Of a stretch of DNA of 11,439 nt, positions 1 through 7,499 are shown piece after piece (position 1 is the stretch's first letter; every line of letters starts with the position of its first letter). Source of the DNA: Conidiobolus incongruus B7586 (Eukaryota; Entomophthoromycota; Entomophthoromycetes; Entomophthorales; Conidiobolaceae); assembly GCA_000697335.1 (NCBI GenBank), contig JNEM01009079.1, forward strand, positions 1 through 11,439, written 5' to 3'. Both the position numbers and the translations under genes were made by a program. Below the pieces are notes generated by a model, which saw nothing but the letters and a program-made list of their open reading frames with translations, was not told the DNA's origin and did no database searches.

Positions 1-233
1 AGAAATTAAGTGAATTGGGTCCTGTCCCAGGAATTACTACGGTTATCCACTTGGATGAATTGGAAATATACTATATGCTTTGTAACTATTACGTATACTT
101 GGTAATTACTAAGTGATACGGCGGTTTTATTATGTCATCCCATAAGTTGTCGAATAAATCCTTTCCTCATAAAAAAAACATCTATTTCACGAAAATTCAA
201 ATTAGTTACATAACAAATTATAAATACAAATAA
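1..233. other. 5' flank of the RBM42-like gene; possible end fragment of another gene
   Basis: The first 60 bases are about 42% GC, well above the spacers of this window, which suggests coding sequence. On the plus strand one frame is open from base 3 to a TGA at 114-116 (37 codons, containing GPVPGITTVIHLDELE). On the minus strand another frame is open over about 20 codons up to base 1 (containing VVIPGTGPNSLNF). I recognise neither, and the window edge prevents a choice. Bases 117-233 are the AT-rich leader and promoter of the next gene. A TATAAATA at 219-226 ends only seven bases before the ATG, so it is unlikely to be the working TATA box. Confidence 0.3.
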
Positions 234-941
234 ATGAGTTCAAATCAATACCCAAATAACAATTATACAAATAGTTCAAATTATGATCCAAACGCTGACT
301 ATTACCAGTATTACCAAAATTATGAAGGCTACGATTATACCAATTACGATCCAAATTCGCAACAATATGCAGATTACTACCAATACTACCAAAATTATGG
401 TTACGGCGACACCACGGCGCCAGCTACGGGAGGAATAGCTGCACAAGATGTCATACCATCAGTACCTCAGGGTTATGACCAAGGGTCGTATGTACCACCT
501 GAGGAGCAAGCAAAACATTTAAGGGAGAAGAAGAAGAAAGCTACAGTGTTACGACGAGCAGCTGACAAAACTTGGGAAGATCCTACATTGTTGGAATGGG
601 ATCCAAGTAAGTCTTAGAAATTCATTTCTTATTCATTCACTAACTCCTCCCATTTAGATGATTATCGTTTATTCTGCGGTGATCTCGGCAATGAAGTGAA
701 CGACGACATTCTATCCAAAGCCTTTTCCAAGTACCCCTCATTTCTAAAAGCGAAAGTGATTTATGACAAACGTAGCGGGAAATCCAAAGGTTATGGGTTT
801 GTCAGTTTCGGTAATGTGACTGATTTTGTAAAAGCTGTCAAAGAGATGAATGGTAAGTATATTGGGAATCGTCCTTGTAAGTTGAGAAAATCCACATGGA
901 AGGATAGGAATGTCGGGGGAGGGGGTAAAAAGAAGAAATAA
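234..941 (+). CDS. RBM42-type RNA-binding protein with one C-terminal RRM
   Basis: Two exons (234-606 and 658-941) give 218 residues. Residues 1-90 are low-complexity and rich in Tyr, Asn and Gln, with ADYYQYYQNY present exactly twice (about 21-30 and 46-55). A basic stretch (LREKKKKATVLRRAADK, about 96-112) leads into WEDPTLLEWDPNDYRLF, the hallmark linker of the RBM42 family. The RRM follows, with RNP2 LFCGDL (about 129-134) and RNP1 KGYGFVSF (168-175). The family tail GNRPCKLRKSTWKDRN precedes a Gly/Lys end. In animals RBM42 is a nuclear RNA-binding protein found with hnRNP K and with the U4/U6.U5 tri-snRNP, so a role in pre-mRNA splicing is inferred. At 218 residues it is much shorter than the human protein (about 480), but the conserved C-terminal module is complete. 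The ATG at 234 opens the frame after an AT-rich leader. Splicing is needed to join linker and RRM, which strongly supports the gene model. Confidence 0.93.
607..657 (+). other. Spliceosomal intron in the RBM42-like gene
   Basis: This 51-base intron has donor GTAAGT (607-612), branch site CACTAAC (638-644, branch A at 643) and acceptor TTTAG (653-657). It interrupts an Asn codon after its first base (A|AT). Removing it turns the two open frames into one continuous RBM42-like protein (WDPN-DYRLFCGDLG). Without splicing, translation stops four codons past the donor. Confidence 0.92.
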
Positions 942-1431
942 TTTAACGCGGATTTAAAATGGCTAACTCATGGTAATAAATTGAATGATTTTATAAAAGT
1001 TAATAAATTAATAAATTAATAATTTTAGAATTTTAGTTATAACTAACAAGGTCTACCAAATATATGTAAATACCATTTTAAAATCATTTCAATTTTAATT
1101 ATTGAATATCTTATTAATTATTTTCAATTTGGTAATAAAAACATTAATATTAATCTTAATTGATATTCTCTATTTCAAATATTATTTAACAATTGCAATT
1201 CAACATTTATTTCTATTATTATTTTGTTCTTCAATGGTTATTTGATCCAAAATTCAAAAAACAAAATCATTATATTATTTAGATATATGTATTATTGAAT
1301 CCATCATTTTTCAAATAATAAAAAATTAAACCATTTTTAATAGTTCAATCTCTAAAAAATTATTAATTTATTTAATTTATTAGATCAACTTTATTGCTAA
1401 ATAATTTAATACCAATCTATTTTTTTAACTT
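942..1431. other. AT-rich spacer between two convergent genes
   Basis: This spacer of about 490 bases separates the 3' ends of the RBM42-like gene and the DUF185 gene. It must hold both 3' untranslated regions. AATAAA at 974-979 is a plausible polyadenylation signal for the upstream gene. Several TTTATT copies near 1365-1380 could serve the minus-strand gene. I see no open frame, tRNA or repeat of note. Confidence 0.6.
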
Positions 1432-2802
1432 TTAACTCAATAAAAACTTATTATTTTCATAATAATTTAACATTGGATTTTCGCCACTTATGGTCTTAGT
1501 TCCTTCTAGCATGCCATATTCCTTCAAGAATTCTCTCTGATCCAACACCTCAGCTTTTGCGGAATGTACATCATTATAAATATCTCTCAACAATTCAAAA
1601 TTCGTAGGGAAGAAAATATCAAAGTAACCAAGTTCTACAAGGTAAGTGGAGCATGGAATCATCGTATTTTCAAATCTAGTCTGAATTACGGGAGCGTCAA
1701 TACCTTCAATAGTGTCGGGTAGTTGGTAAAAATCACTGAGGATTAGATGGTGATTGGGGAAATTTGTTTTGAGTTTTTTAACTAGTTTATATGTCATGGT
1801 TGGTAAGTATTCTGGTAGGCTTAGATTTTGGCTAAATGGTAATTGGTATTTGAGTTTGGTTAATAAAGAGGGGTTTGCAAGGGGAGATTTGTACCCGGTA
1901 CGGTCTCTAGCCTTCAAGTACTCGACAATTAAGGGATCGTGCAAAGGTTCGTAAACTTCCTCCATATCGCCTTGGTCGTCAACAGCGACGAGACCTTGGA
2001 CGATATCGCCAGTCTGAGTATTATAACGAATGACATCGTGACTGAAATTGTCAATCACTTCCAAAGCAATAACAAAGCACTTGTCATTCACAATTTGATC
2101 AAAATCCAAAATACTTTGATTCACGAGGTTCAAATGATGATGTAAATGACTCAACTGGTCAGGCTTCAAATTACTCTCTAATTGCTTCCTGCTCAGTTGA
2201 CTACTGATTTCTACAATATTGTATCGAGTCTTATTGTAAATCTCTGGATGTTCCCTCTTTAAATAGTCTAGAATGTTAGTCATTAACGTACCGTTACCAG
2301 CTCCTACTTCGTAGATAACCAAATTTTCTTCGTCATTAAATTCCTTTTGAAATCTTTTAACAATGTAATTAGCTATAGATTCACCATAGTAAGGCTTAAA
2401 CAGCTCTGTAGGGGTATGCCAAACCTGACGCGAAACATCATCAATCACGTTGACTTCATCCTCGAGTTCCTTATACTCACCAGCAACCAAATTCATAAAT
2501 TCCAAATGATCCCTAATCTTATTAAAATCAAAAGGCTTCAAAGGACTGAAAATCAGTGCCTGCTTGGAAAAGTATCCGTACTGAGGATGATATAACGAAT
2601 TGTGGATGAATTCACGCGTTAATGTTTTGTACTGTTTGGGTTGTTTGCGTAATTTAGATAATTGCTCGAAATTTAAACGTGTGTAGTAATCGACATTTTT
2701 GGGTTTGGGTAAGTCTACATACTTGTCTCTGAGTTCGGACCAGAATTGTCGTTTTTGAATGTGATTTATAGGTCTTAAATTTTGTATTGCTCTTGTTATC
2801 AT
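1432..2802 (-). CDS. Mitochondrial DUF185/MidA-type SAM-dependent methyltransferase
   Basis: A single exon encodes 456 residues of the DUF185 / Methyltransf_28 family. The N-terminus (MITRAIQNLRPINHIQKRQF) is rich in Arg and lacks acidic residues, a typical mitochondrial presequence. Family features are LTREFIHNSLYHPQYGYFSK (61-80), RQVWHTPTELFKPYYGESIA (125-144), and the SAM-binding glycine loop YEVGAGNGTL (164-173). IVEIS (196-200) lies where the second SAM motif is expected, and CFVIALEVIDNFSHDV (242-257) is the acidic post-loop segment. The related NDUFAF7 methylates an Arg of complex I subunit NDUFS2. This protein looks more like the divergent fungal branch (budding-yeast YKL162C type), whose substrate I do not know, so naming it an arginine methyltransferase would be inference. 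The frame runs unbroken from an ATG just behind a (TTTA)n tract to TAA. Plus-strand open frames inside it are antisense shadows. Confidence 0.9.
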   Translation of the reverse strand: MITRAIQNLRPINHIQKRQFWSELRDKYVDLPKPKNVDYYTRLNFEQLSKLRKQPKQYKTLTREFIHNSLYHPQYGYFSKQALIFSPLKPFDFNKIRDHLEFMNLVAGEYKELEDEVNVIDDVSRQVWHTPTELFKPYYGESIANYIVKRFQKEFNDEENLVIYEVGAGNGTLMTNILDYLKREHPEIYNKTRYNIVEISSQLSRKQLESNLKPDQLSHLHHHLNLVNQSILDFDQIVNDKCFVIALEVIDNFSHDVIRYNTQTGDIVQGLVAVDDQGDMEEVYEPLHDPLIVEYLKARDRTGYKSPLANPSLLTKLKYQLPFSQNLSLPEYLPTMTYKLVKKLKTNFPNHHLILSDFYQLPDTIEGIDAPVIQTRFENTMIPCSTYLVELGYFDIFFPTNFELLRDIYNDVHSAKAEVLDQREFLKEYGMLEGTKTISGENPMLNYYENNKFLLS

Positions 2803-3494
2803 TTATTTATTTATTTATTAATATAATTGAATTAGTAATATATTTTTTTATTACAGTACCAATTACATTTTAATAACCTCTCATCCCTATCAAAAAATTA
2901 TGGGACTGAATTTGAAGATTTCTAAATCTCATTAAAATTCTATATTCAATAAATTTTTTAAAAAAAATGTAAATTCAACCAATCCACAATCATAGAAAAA
3001 ATAAGCCCAAAATATTGATTTCTATGCTTTTTTAATAATTAGACTTTCAATATATCGAATTGACAAATAACTTGATTAGTTTACAAATTTTGTAATAGAG
3101 TCATTCTAATGTTTTGAATTAAATAAATTATGTAAAAATTTAACCAATATTACATTTGAAATATCATTCAAGTTAATTTAAGGAAGAAAATAATTGAATT
3201 ATCAAGGTTAACATTTATTTAAAATTTTCCTATATAAATTTTGAATGGATTTTAAAAATTTAAAAAAATATTCCAATATTCTCAATTTTTAATAAAGTTA
3301 AAACATTATTAACTTAAATACATTGAGCATAATTCATTATTTGCAACTTTATTGAATATTAGTCAATATTTTTGTATATAAAACAATAATTGGAAAGTCA
3401 ACAAATTATCATTAATTAATGAAAATATTATCAACTATTTAAAAAATGTTAATTTATAATAAATATTACAGGTAATTTGTGATCTAAAATTGAG
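2803..3494. other. AT-rich spacer with the DUF185 gene promoter
   Basis: The leader of the minus-strand DUF185 gene begins with a tetranucleotide tract, seen on the plus strand as ATTT repeats just after its start codon (about 2801-2818). The rest, up to the tRNA-Asp terminator, is about 20-25% GC with stops in every frame. I see no further gene, no clear TATA element and no repeat shared with other parts of the window. Confidence 0.55.
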
Positions 3495-3498
3495 AAAA
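3495..3498 (-). terminator. RNA polymerase III terminator of tRNA-Asp
   Basis: Four T residues in a row (AAAA on the plus strand) start directly after the discriminator base of the tRNA-Asp gene. This is the minimal and usual Pol III termination signal. Confidence 0.75.
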
Positions 3499-3570
3499 CT
3501 CTCCGACTGGGAATTGAACCCAGGTCACCCGCGTGACAGGCGGGTATACTCACCACTATACTATCGAAGA
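3499..3570 (-). tRNA. tRNA-Asp (GTC)
   Basis: The reverse complement folds as a full cloverleaf of 72 bases including the discriminator G. The acceptor arms TCTTCGA and TCGGAGA pair over 7 bp with one G-T wobble. The anticodon stem CCGCC/GCGG(G) closes the loop CTGTCAC with anticodon GTC (plus-strand GAC at 3535-3537). The T arm CTGGG/CCCAG holds the loop TTCAATT. The internal promoter is intact: an A box around TAGTATAGTGG and the B box GGTTCAATTCC. There is no intron, and CCA is not encoded, as expected of a eukaryotic nuclear tRNA. The gene lies alone between two AT-rich spacers. Confidence 0.96.
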
Positions 3571-4555
3571 TTAATTAATCTCTCATAAAATTTAATTTTA
3601 CAACAATGCTTCAAATCATTGAATATTTTGTAATAAAATCATAATTATTTTTGTTACACTATCGTTTCTATATTTTTGGTTTTTTCAAAACATTCATTAT
3701 CCTTATTTTCAATTCTTATATTAGTCGTATACTCTTTGAATTCTTATTAATTTTTAATATTCCTTTTGTTCATTTTCTGAAAGCTGTGATTCTAAATTAT
3801 TTTATATAGAAATATAATTATTAGATCAATTTTAATAAATAATAATATGATGAATAATATTCAAATCACTATAATATAAAGTTTGAAATATAAAATTTGG
3901 ATTTAAAACCCAAACAATTGAAAAATTTAGGTCAAAAATATATTGTAAATGTATATGTTTTTCAACCAAAATTATCCAATCACTTCCTTATATGAATGAA
4001 TACTGAGTGAAATGATGATTAGAATTATTATATTTTATAGATTTTAGTATTGATAAATACAATTAAGTTCAAATTGGTCATAAATGAAAATTTTAATAAA
4101 AATTGTCAATTAACCAAAATGGAAAAATTATTAAATAATTTGAATAATATATTCCTTTCATAGTTTCCTGTTTAATTAAATTATATGAATATTAATTAAT
4201 TTTTTCCAAACTCAATATTTTTATAATCATTTTTTAATACACTAATTTCAAGAAATATTAATAAACTTATTGGTTGTTATTAATGAAAAGATATAATTTG
4301 CAGATGCGATATTAGATCGGTTTAGTTTTGTAATTACCGATTTTGACTCGTTTAAGAGTGTAAAAATTGATTATATTTAAATGATGATAGTTAATATAAA
4401 TGCAACGTATTATTTATTCATAGAAATATAAATTCTGAATAATTTTTGATAGGCATTGTTTTTAGGATGCTTAAAGTTCATTCAATAATATAACAAATAT
4501 TTCAAAAATATGAATAAATTCTCGATTATTAACAATATACAACCATGTTAATTTC
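3571..4555. other. AT-rich spacer, nothing recognised
   Basis: About 985 bases separate the tRNA-Asp 5' side from the 3' end of the 175-residue gene. All frames are closed at short intervals. It holds the upstream flank of the tRNA gene and the 3' untranslated region of the next minus-strand gene. A short inverted pair, ATCGGT at 4316-4321 and ACCGAT at 4336-4341, lies in a slightly GC-richer patch, but I cannot attach a function to it. Confidence 0.5.
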
Positions 4556-5083
4556 CTAAGGCCCTCCCCCAGCCCTCTCGCCATCCAACACCTTATTAAA
4601 GGCCCAAGCGGCTGTAAATCCAATCAGTAACTCTAAATCCTCAGGTATCTCCACAAATACTGTAATATGTCCAACTTCTTTCAAACTTAAATAACTTCTA
4701 CCAAATTCTGCCAACCTTCTATTAAATATACAGTCTTCTAATGTCAAATTGTTGTGGAGGGGTCCCAAATGCCATTTCCAATCAATAATTTCGTAACCTT
4801 TGAAGGTAGTAGTTCCATTCAGATGAAATGTGGTAAAAGTACGTGTTAAAGCTACGTCAATTTCATGTTTTTCGGTTTTCACTAAAACTTGCTTCTTGAG
4901 AGTAATACATTTTGGTGAGAAGATTTTACCGATTTGTTCGTTGTAGGAGTTTGTGAGAGTTGTAGGTGAAAAGGAATGGAATTGAATGATGCAATCCTTG
5001 GTGTCTTGAGATCGTACTAGTTTCCATTGTCGTTTGATGGGATTGTGTCGGATTATAATGTATTGAGCTGGTGATATAACCAT
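4556..5083 (-). CDS. Conserved protein of unrecognised family, possibly Tubby-C/LURP-one-like fold
   Basis: The intact single-exon frame encodes 175 residues with no signal peptide and no membrane segment. I do not recognise the family with certainty. The pattern is a row of short beta-like strands: QYIIIRHNPIKRQWKL at the start, FKGYEIIDWKWHLG near 94-107, LTLEDC (113-118), LAEFGRSYLSLKEVGHITVF (124-143), and a last hydrophobic helix-like LELLIGFTAAWAFNKVL (150-166). A 'W-K, then a ligand-like loop, then A-F, then G-x-I, then a C-terminal hydrophobic helix' layout recalls the Tubby C-terminal / LURP-one / DUF6593 superfamily common in fungi; this is inference from layout only. The colinear relative across the spacer (5941-6465) shows that this frame is real, because conserved blocks (PIKR-W, PTTLT, WKW, LTLEDC, SLKEVG, TAA-AF-KV) recur in the same order. 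The C-terminus ends in a Gly/Pro-rich tail. Confidence 0.75.
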   Translation of the reverse strand: MVISPAQYIIIRHNPIKRQWKLVRSQDTKDCIIQFHSFSPTTLTNSYNEQIGKIFSPKCITLKKQVLVKTEKHEIDVALTRTFTTFHLNGTTTFKGYEIIDWKWHLGPLHNNLTLEDCIFNRRLAEFGRSYLSLKEVGHITVFVEIPEDLELLIGFTAAWAFNKVLDGERAGGGP

Positions 5084-5133
5084 TTTGAATATTTTAAAAG
5101 TGTCTTATTGATACCTTTACTTGGAATTTTAAC

Positions 5134-5142
5134 CTTTATATA
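5134..5142 (-). promoter_or_regulatory. TATA box of the 175-residue gene
   Basis: Read on the minus strand this is TATATAAAG, ending 51 bases before the ATG at 5083. Sequence and distance suit a TATA element with a short leader. The pseudogene keeps a TATA-like element at nearly the same distance. Confidence 0.55.
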
Positions 5143-5880
5143 CACTACTATGGTTATTATATCATTTCATTATTGTCAATTTTTCAAAATTTAATTGAGG
5201 GTTTAAAGCTTTGAAATGTTTCAATTTATCATTTAATTTCCAATTTTGGAATATAAATTAAATCGGAGGGATTAAGTTAATCCTTAGTAAAATTAAAGTA
5301 CCTTATAATTTTATATTGACTAAATCACTTGATTTCCAAACTTGAAATTCTAATATTATAATTTAACACTGTCTAATATTTATTAATTTGGAAATTATAA
5401 TATTTCAATTTAATTAATTTTAATTAATTTCATTGTATATGGGAAAAATTTAAAATTCAATATGATATATAGTTTATAACTACTTTGAAGTATTAACTAT
5501 TTAAAAAATTTATTCAAGACAATTATTATGGATAGAAAATATTGTACTGATATAGCATAATATATCTAAATGTAAAATATAACATAATGTATTATTATTT
5601 TGTTAATATTATACTTAAAATTTGTAATTAGCATTTTAACTTTTCCCAAAAAGTATTAGAAAACAGTTACCAATTTATGATTTAATTGAATCTCGGTCAA
5701 TTAAACTTTGAATTCTTATTGCTTACTTTGTAGCTCCGTTCAATAAATTTCTCGAAATAGAAATTTACAGAGTGTATTTGATACAAATCATTTTTGCAAT
5801 CTCCGCAGTTGATTACAATTAGTTAGATATTAAGTTTTGTAAGTTGGAAAAATTCAAAAAATATTTACTTGAAAAAATAG

Positions 5881-5888
5881 TATAAATA
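5881..5888 (+). promoter_or_regulatory. TATA-like element of the pseudogene
   Basis: TATAAATA ends 52 bases before the ATG at 5941, almost the same spacing as in the intact relative. Its survival suggests that the broken copy may still be transcribed, or that it broke rather recently. Confidence 0.5.
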
Positions 5889-5940
5889 CAATAAATCAAA
5901 ACTACTATCATCATAAAAACATTTGAATTAATATATCAAA

Positions 5941-6465
5941 ATGATTCAACTATCAAACCAATATATTGTGAACCGAACTCATCCCATCAAAAGAGAATGG
6001 CAACTTTCAATCCCTCAAAACACTCAGTCCCACCTCATCTAGCTCAACTTCGTCCCCACAACTTTAACCACAGACAATGACGAACATATTGGGAGAATAT
6101 TTTCCCAAAAATTGTTGACGCTTAAATAACATATTATATTCGATACCAATAACTGCCACATTGAGGGAGAAATGTCCAGAATTTTTACGATGTTTGAAAT
6201 TCGATGTGCTTCCAATATTAAATGATTTGAAACAGTTAATTGGAAGTGGAAATTGGCACCATTTCACAATAGTTTAACCCTAGAAGATTGTAATACTGGC
6301 AGCATTATTACAGAGTTTAGTAGGACTGTTATATCGTTGAAAGAAGTTGGAAAAATATCCATATGTCCTGGATTACCAAAATATTTGAATGTGTTTATCT
6401 GTTATACTGCGGCTTATGCATTCAGAAAGGTAATGAGGGAAGAGAAATCTCATGAAAGTGACTAG
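5941..6465 (+). pseudogene. Pseudogene, relative of the 175-residue protein at 4556-5083
   Basis: Reading from ATG at 5941 in one frame to TAG at 6463-6465 gives 174 codons, against 175 in the intact relative. The copy is colinear: PIKREW, PTTLT, HIGRIFS, WKWKLAPFHNSLTLEDC, SLKEVG and TAAYAF all recur in order with only small gaps. Identity is about 50% at the start and about 45% over the last 74 residues (counted by eye). Three in-frame stops break it: TAG at 6040, TAA at 6127 and TGA at 6223. Aligned residues in the intact copy are Gln, Lys and Gly, so each stop is one base from a matching codon (CAG, AAA, GGA). I see no frameshift. The last 80 codons are open but have no early ATG, so a truncated product is unlikely. 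Three stops of all three types argue against a reassigned code. Confidence 0.85.
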
Positions 6466-6856
6466 TTTTAAATCTTTAATAATTTTCCCAACTATAAATA
6501 TAACTTTCTTAATAATTTTATTCTTTTAAAAAAATTTAAACTAATAAATAAAAAATATAGTAGCAAAAAATGAATTTAATGAAATAATGTTAAAAAATTA
6601 ATAAAATTATAATATATATTTTATAACAATGTATTCCAATGATGATAATGTTTAAAAAATTTATATAATAATTAAAGTATCAAGTTAATATAAAATATTA
6701 TTATTGATAAATTTATTTAAATTTGATTATGGTATAGAATTAATCATTTTTAATATACTGCAATAGTAACTTGAATAAAATAATCAAATGATAACTTTTG
6801 TTTTTAAAATATTAATTATGCGAATAATGCCAATTTTATATCAACTTTATATCAAA
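6466..6856. other. AT-rich spacer, nothing recognised
   Basis: About 390 bases of low-GC sequence lie between the pseudogene end and the 3' end of the minus-strand 70-codon frame. Stops occur throughout all frames. No repeat, tRNA or promoter stands out. Confidence 0.5.
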
Positions 6857-7069
6857 TTATTTGTATTTCGCGGTTATTAGCTCTTGGAGTATCATCGAGG
6901 ACACTGACATAGTCATTGTGTAGGCCAAGTTGTGAAGCATGACACCTACTAGCTGGGGCAAACTACTGATGATCAGTTCTCTGGCTATCCGGCCCTGATC
7001 ACTTGTAAACGGGGCTTTGTAAAGAGCGACTAGACCGGCAGCAACAGTAGCGGCGTTAGTATCCGACAT
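6857..7069 (-). CDS. Small hypothetical protein (70 residues), GC-rich frame
   Basis: An ATG-started frame of 70 codons ends at TAA. I do not recognise the product. It begins MSDTNAATVAAGLVALYK and continues with a largely helical-looking, moderately hydrophobic second half (about residues 31-65, LIISSLPQLVGVMLHNLAY onward) without a clear membrane helix. The frame is about 48% GC, against about 33-40% in the other genes here and about 20% in the spacers, and its codons use C and G freely. This favours a real or recently arrived coding sequence over chance. The bases just before the ATG read TTCTAACTTCTTAG on the minus strand, a good branch site plus acceptor, so an intron in the leader is possible. 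It could also be the remaining exon of a larger broken gene. Confidence 0.45.
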   Translation of the reverse strand: MSDTNAATVAAGLVALYKAPFTSDQGRIARELIISSLPQLVGVMLHNLAYTMTMSVSSMILQELITAKYK

Positions 7070-7428
7070 GCTAAGAAGTTAGAATCACAAATACCAATAG
7101 GAACTAACTTAGAAGAAATAGTATAAAATGACTCAAGTGGAGCTATAGGCAGTTACTTGAGTATACCAAAAAGGTTGATTTTGGAAATAGGCAAGAGATT
7201 AATTTGTGTAAAAGTAATGTAAGAGGGAGATCAAGAGAGGGAGACCAGTCCTCCTTATAACTAAATGAAATATATAGGCATAAGCGTGCACAGCTGAGTA
7301 ACAGTGAGGTCACTGAGACGTGGACTGGTAAAATATTGATAGAGCCTAATTTGGTTAATCAGGAACTTGGAAGTGAATTTGAGTGAGGATAAGTATCAAT
7401 CAGGTAGCAATTGTCACATTGTAATTAT
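7070..7428 (-). promoter_or_regulatory. Leader/promoter region of the small ORF, GC island
   Basis: This stretch is about 30-43% GC and clearly differs from the AT-rich sequence on both outer sides. On the minus strand it contains TATATATTTC and TTATAAGG elements (about 7255-7276) upstream of a pyrimidine-rich tract. That tract carries a 9-base direct repeat, AGAGGGAGA on the plus strand at 7222-7230 and 7236-7244. Possible 5' splice sites (GTATAC, GTAACT) lie upstream of the branch/acceptor pair at 7071-7082. I find no open upstream exon. Its role as the promoter of the 70-codon frame is inferred from position only. Confidence 0.35.
7131..7162. repeat. Inverted repeat (8-bp stem, 16-base loop)
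   Basis: ACTCAAGT at 7131-7138 and ACTTGAGT at 7155-7162 are exact reverse complements. They lie 62-93 bases upstream of the start of the 70-codon frame and could form a hairpin in its leader or in a leader intron. Confidence 0.55.
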
Positions 7429-7499
7429 TCCAATATGGTCTAGTGATTATGATTTCTCACTTTCACAAGATGGCCAGGGTTTGATCCCCTGTATCAGAG
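7429..7499 (+). pseudogene. Decayed tRNA-Glu (TTC)-like sequence
   Basis: The stretch follows the usual eukaryotic tRNA-Glu closely: TCCAATATGGTCTAGTG at the start, the anticodon loop CTTTCAC (7460-7466, anticodon TTC), and GGGTTTGATCCCC then TATCAGA at the end. The T stem CAGGG/CCCTG still pairs over 5 bp. The acceptor stem has two A-C mismatches, and the anticodon stem (TCTCA against AAGAT) no longer forms. Against the consensus I remember (TCCGATA, GTTCGAT, TATCGGA), all three CG steps have become CA or TG, the pattern expected of methyl-cytosine decay. One base is missing before the variable region. It is either a dead tRNA gene or the head of a tRNA-derived SINE. I see no SINE body or tail, so a dead tRNA is preferred. 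Confidence 0.75.

Larger units (their letters stand above)
5084..5940. other. Head-to-head spacer between the gene and its pseudogene
   Basis: This spacer of about 857 bases lies between two divergently oriented relatives and contains a promoter at each end (listed separately). The middle, about 5160-5860, is plain AT-rich sequence with no open frame. The leaders are alike just before the start codons: ATATTCAAAATG for the intact gene and ATATATCAAAATG for the pseudogene. Confidence 0.6.

Noticed and set aside
219-226. TATAAATA as the promoter of the RBM42-like gene
   Set aside because: It ends seven bases before the ATG, leaving no room for a transcription start and leader.
1754-2595. Three plus-strand open frames within the DUF185 gene (1754-1954, 1939-2145, 2347-2595)
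   Set aside because: They lie antisense to a clearly conserved coding sequence and show no family resemblance.
4316-4341. Inverted pair ATCGGT / ACCGAT as a regulator binding site
   Set aside because: Only six bases long, downstream of the nearest gene, and not repeated elsewhere in the window.
4381-4438. C/D snoRNA candidate: ATGATGA at 4381-4387 and CTGA at 4435-4438
   Set aside because: No terminal stem directly joins the two boxes, and no convincing C'/D' pair or guide is visible. In AT-rich sequence this pairing of short motifs is expected by chance.
6064-6267. Minus-strand open frame across the pseudogene
   Set aside because: It is antisense to the conserved reading frame of the 175-residue family and shows no resemblance to any protein I know.
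5941-6465. Reassigned genetic code or programmed read-through in the broken relative
   Set aside because: All three stop codons (TAG, TAA, TGA) occur in it, while the intact genes of the window end normally at stops and contain none, so simple gene death is the better reading.
7075-7418. A solo long terminal repeat ending about 10 bases upstream of the tRNA-Glu relic
   Set aside because: The stretch has a TATA-like element, and on the minus strand it begins TGTGAC, a plausible position for tRNA-targeting elements. However, I find no matching terminal CA with inverted bases, no second copy, no primer-binding site I can defend and no recognisable element protein.
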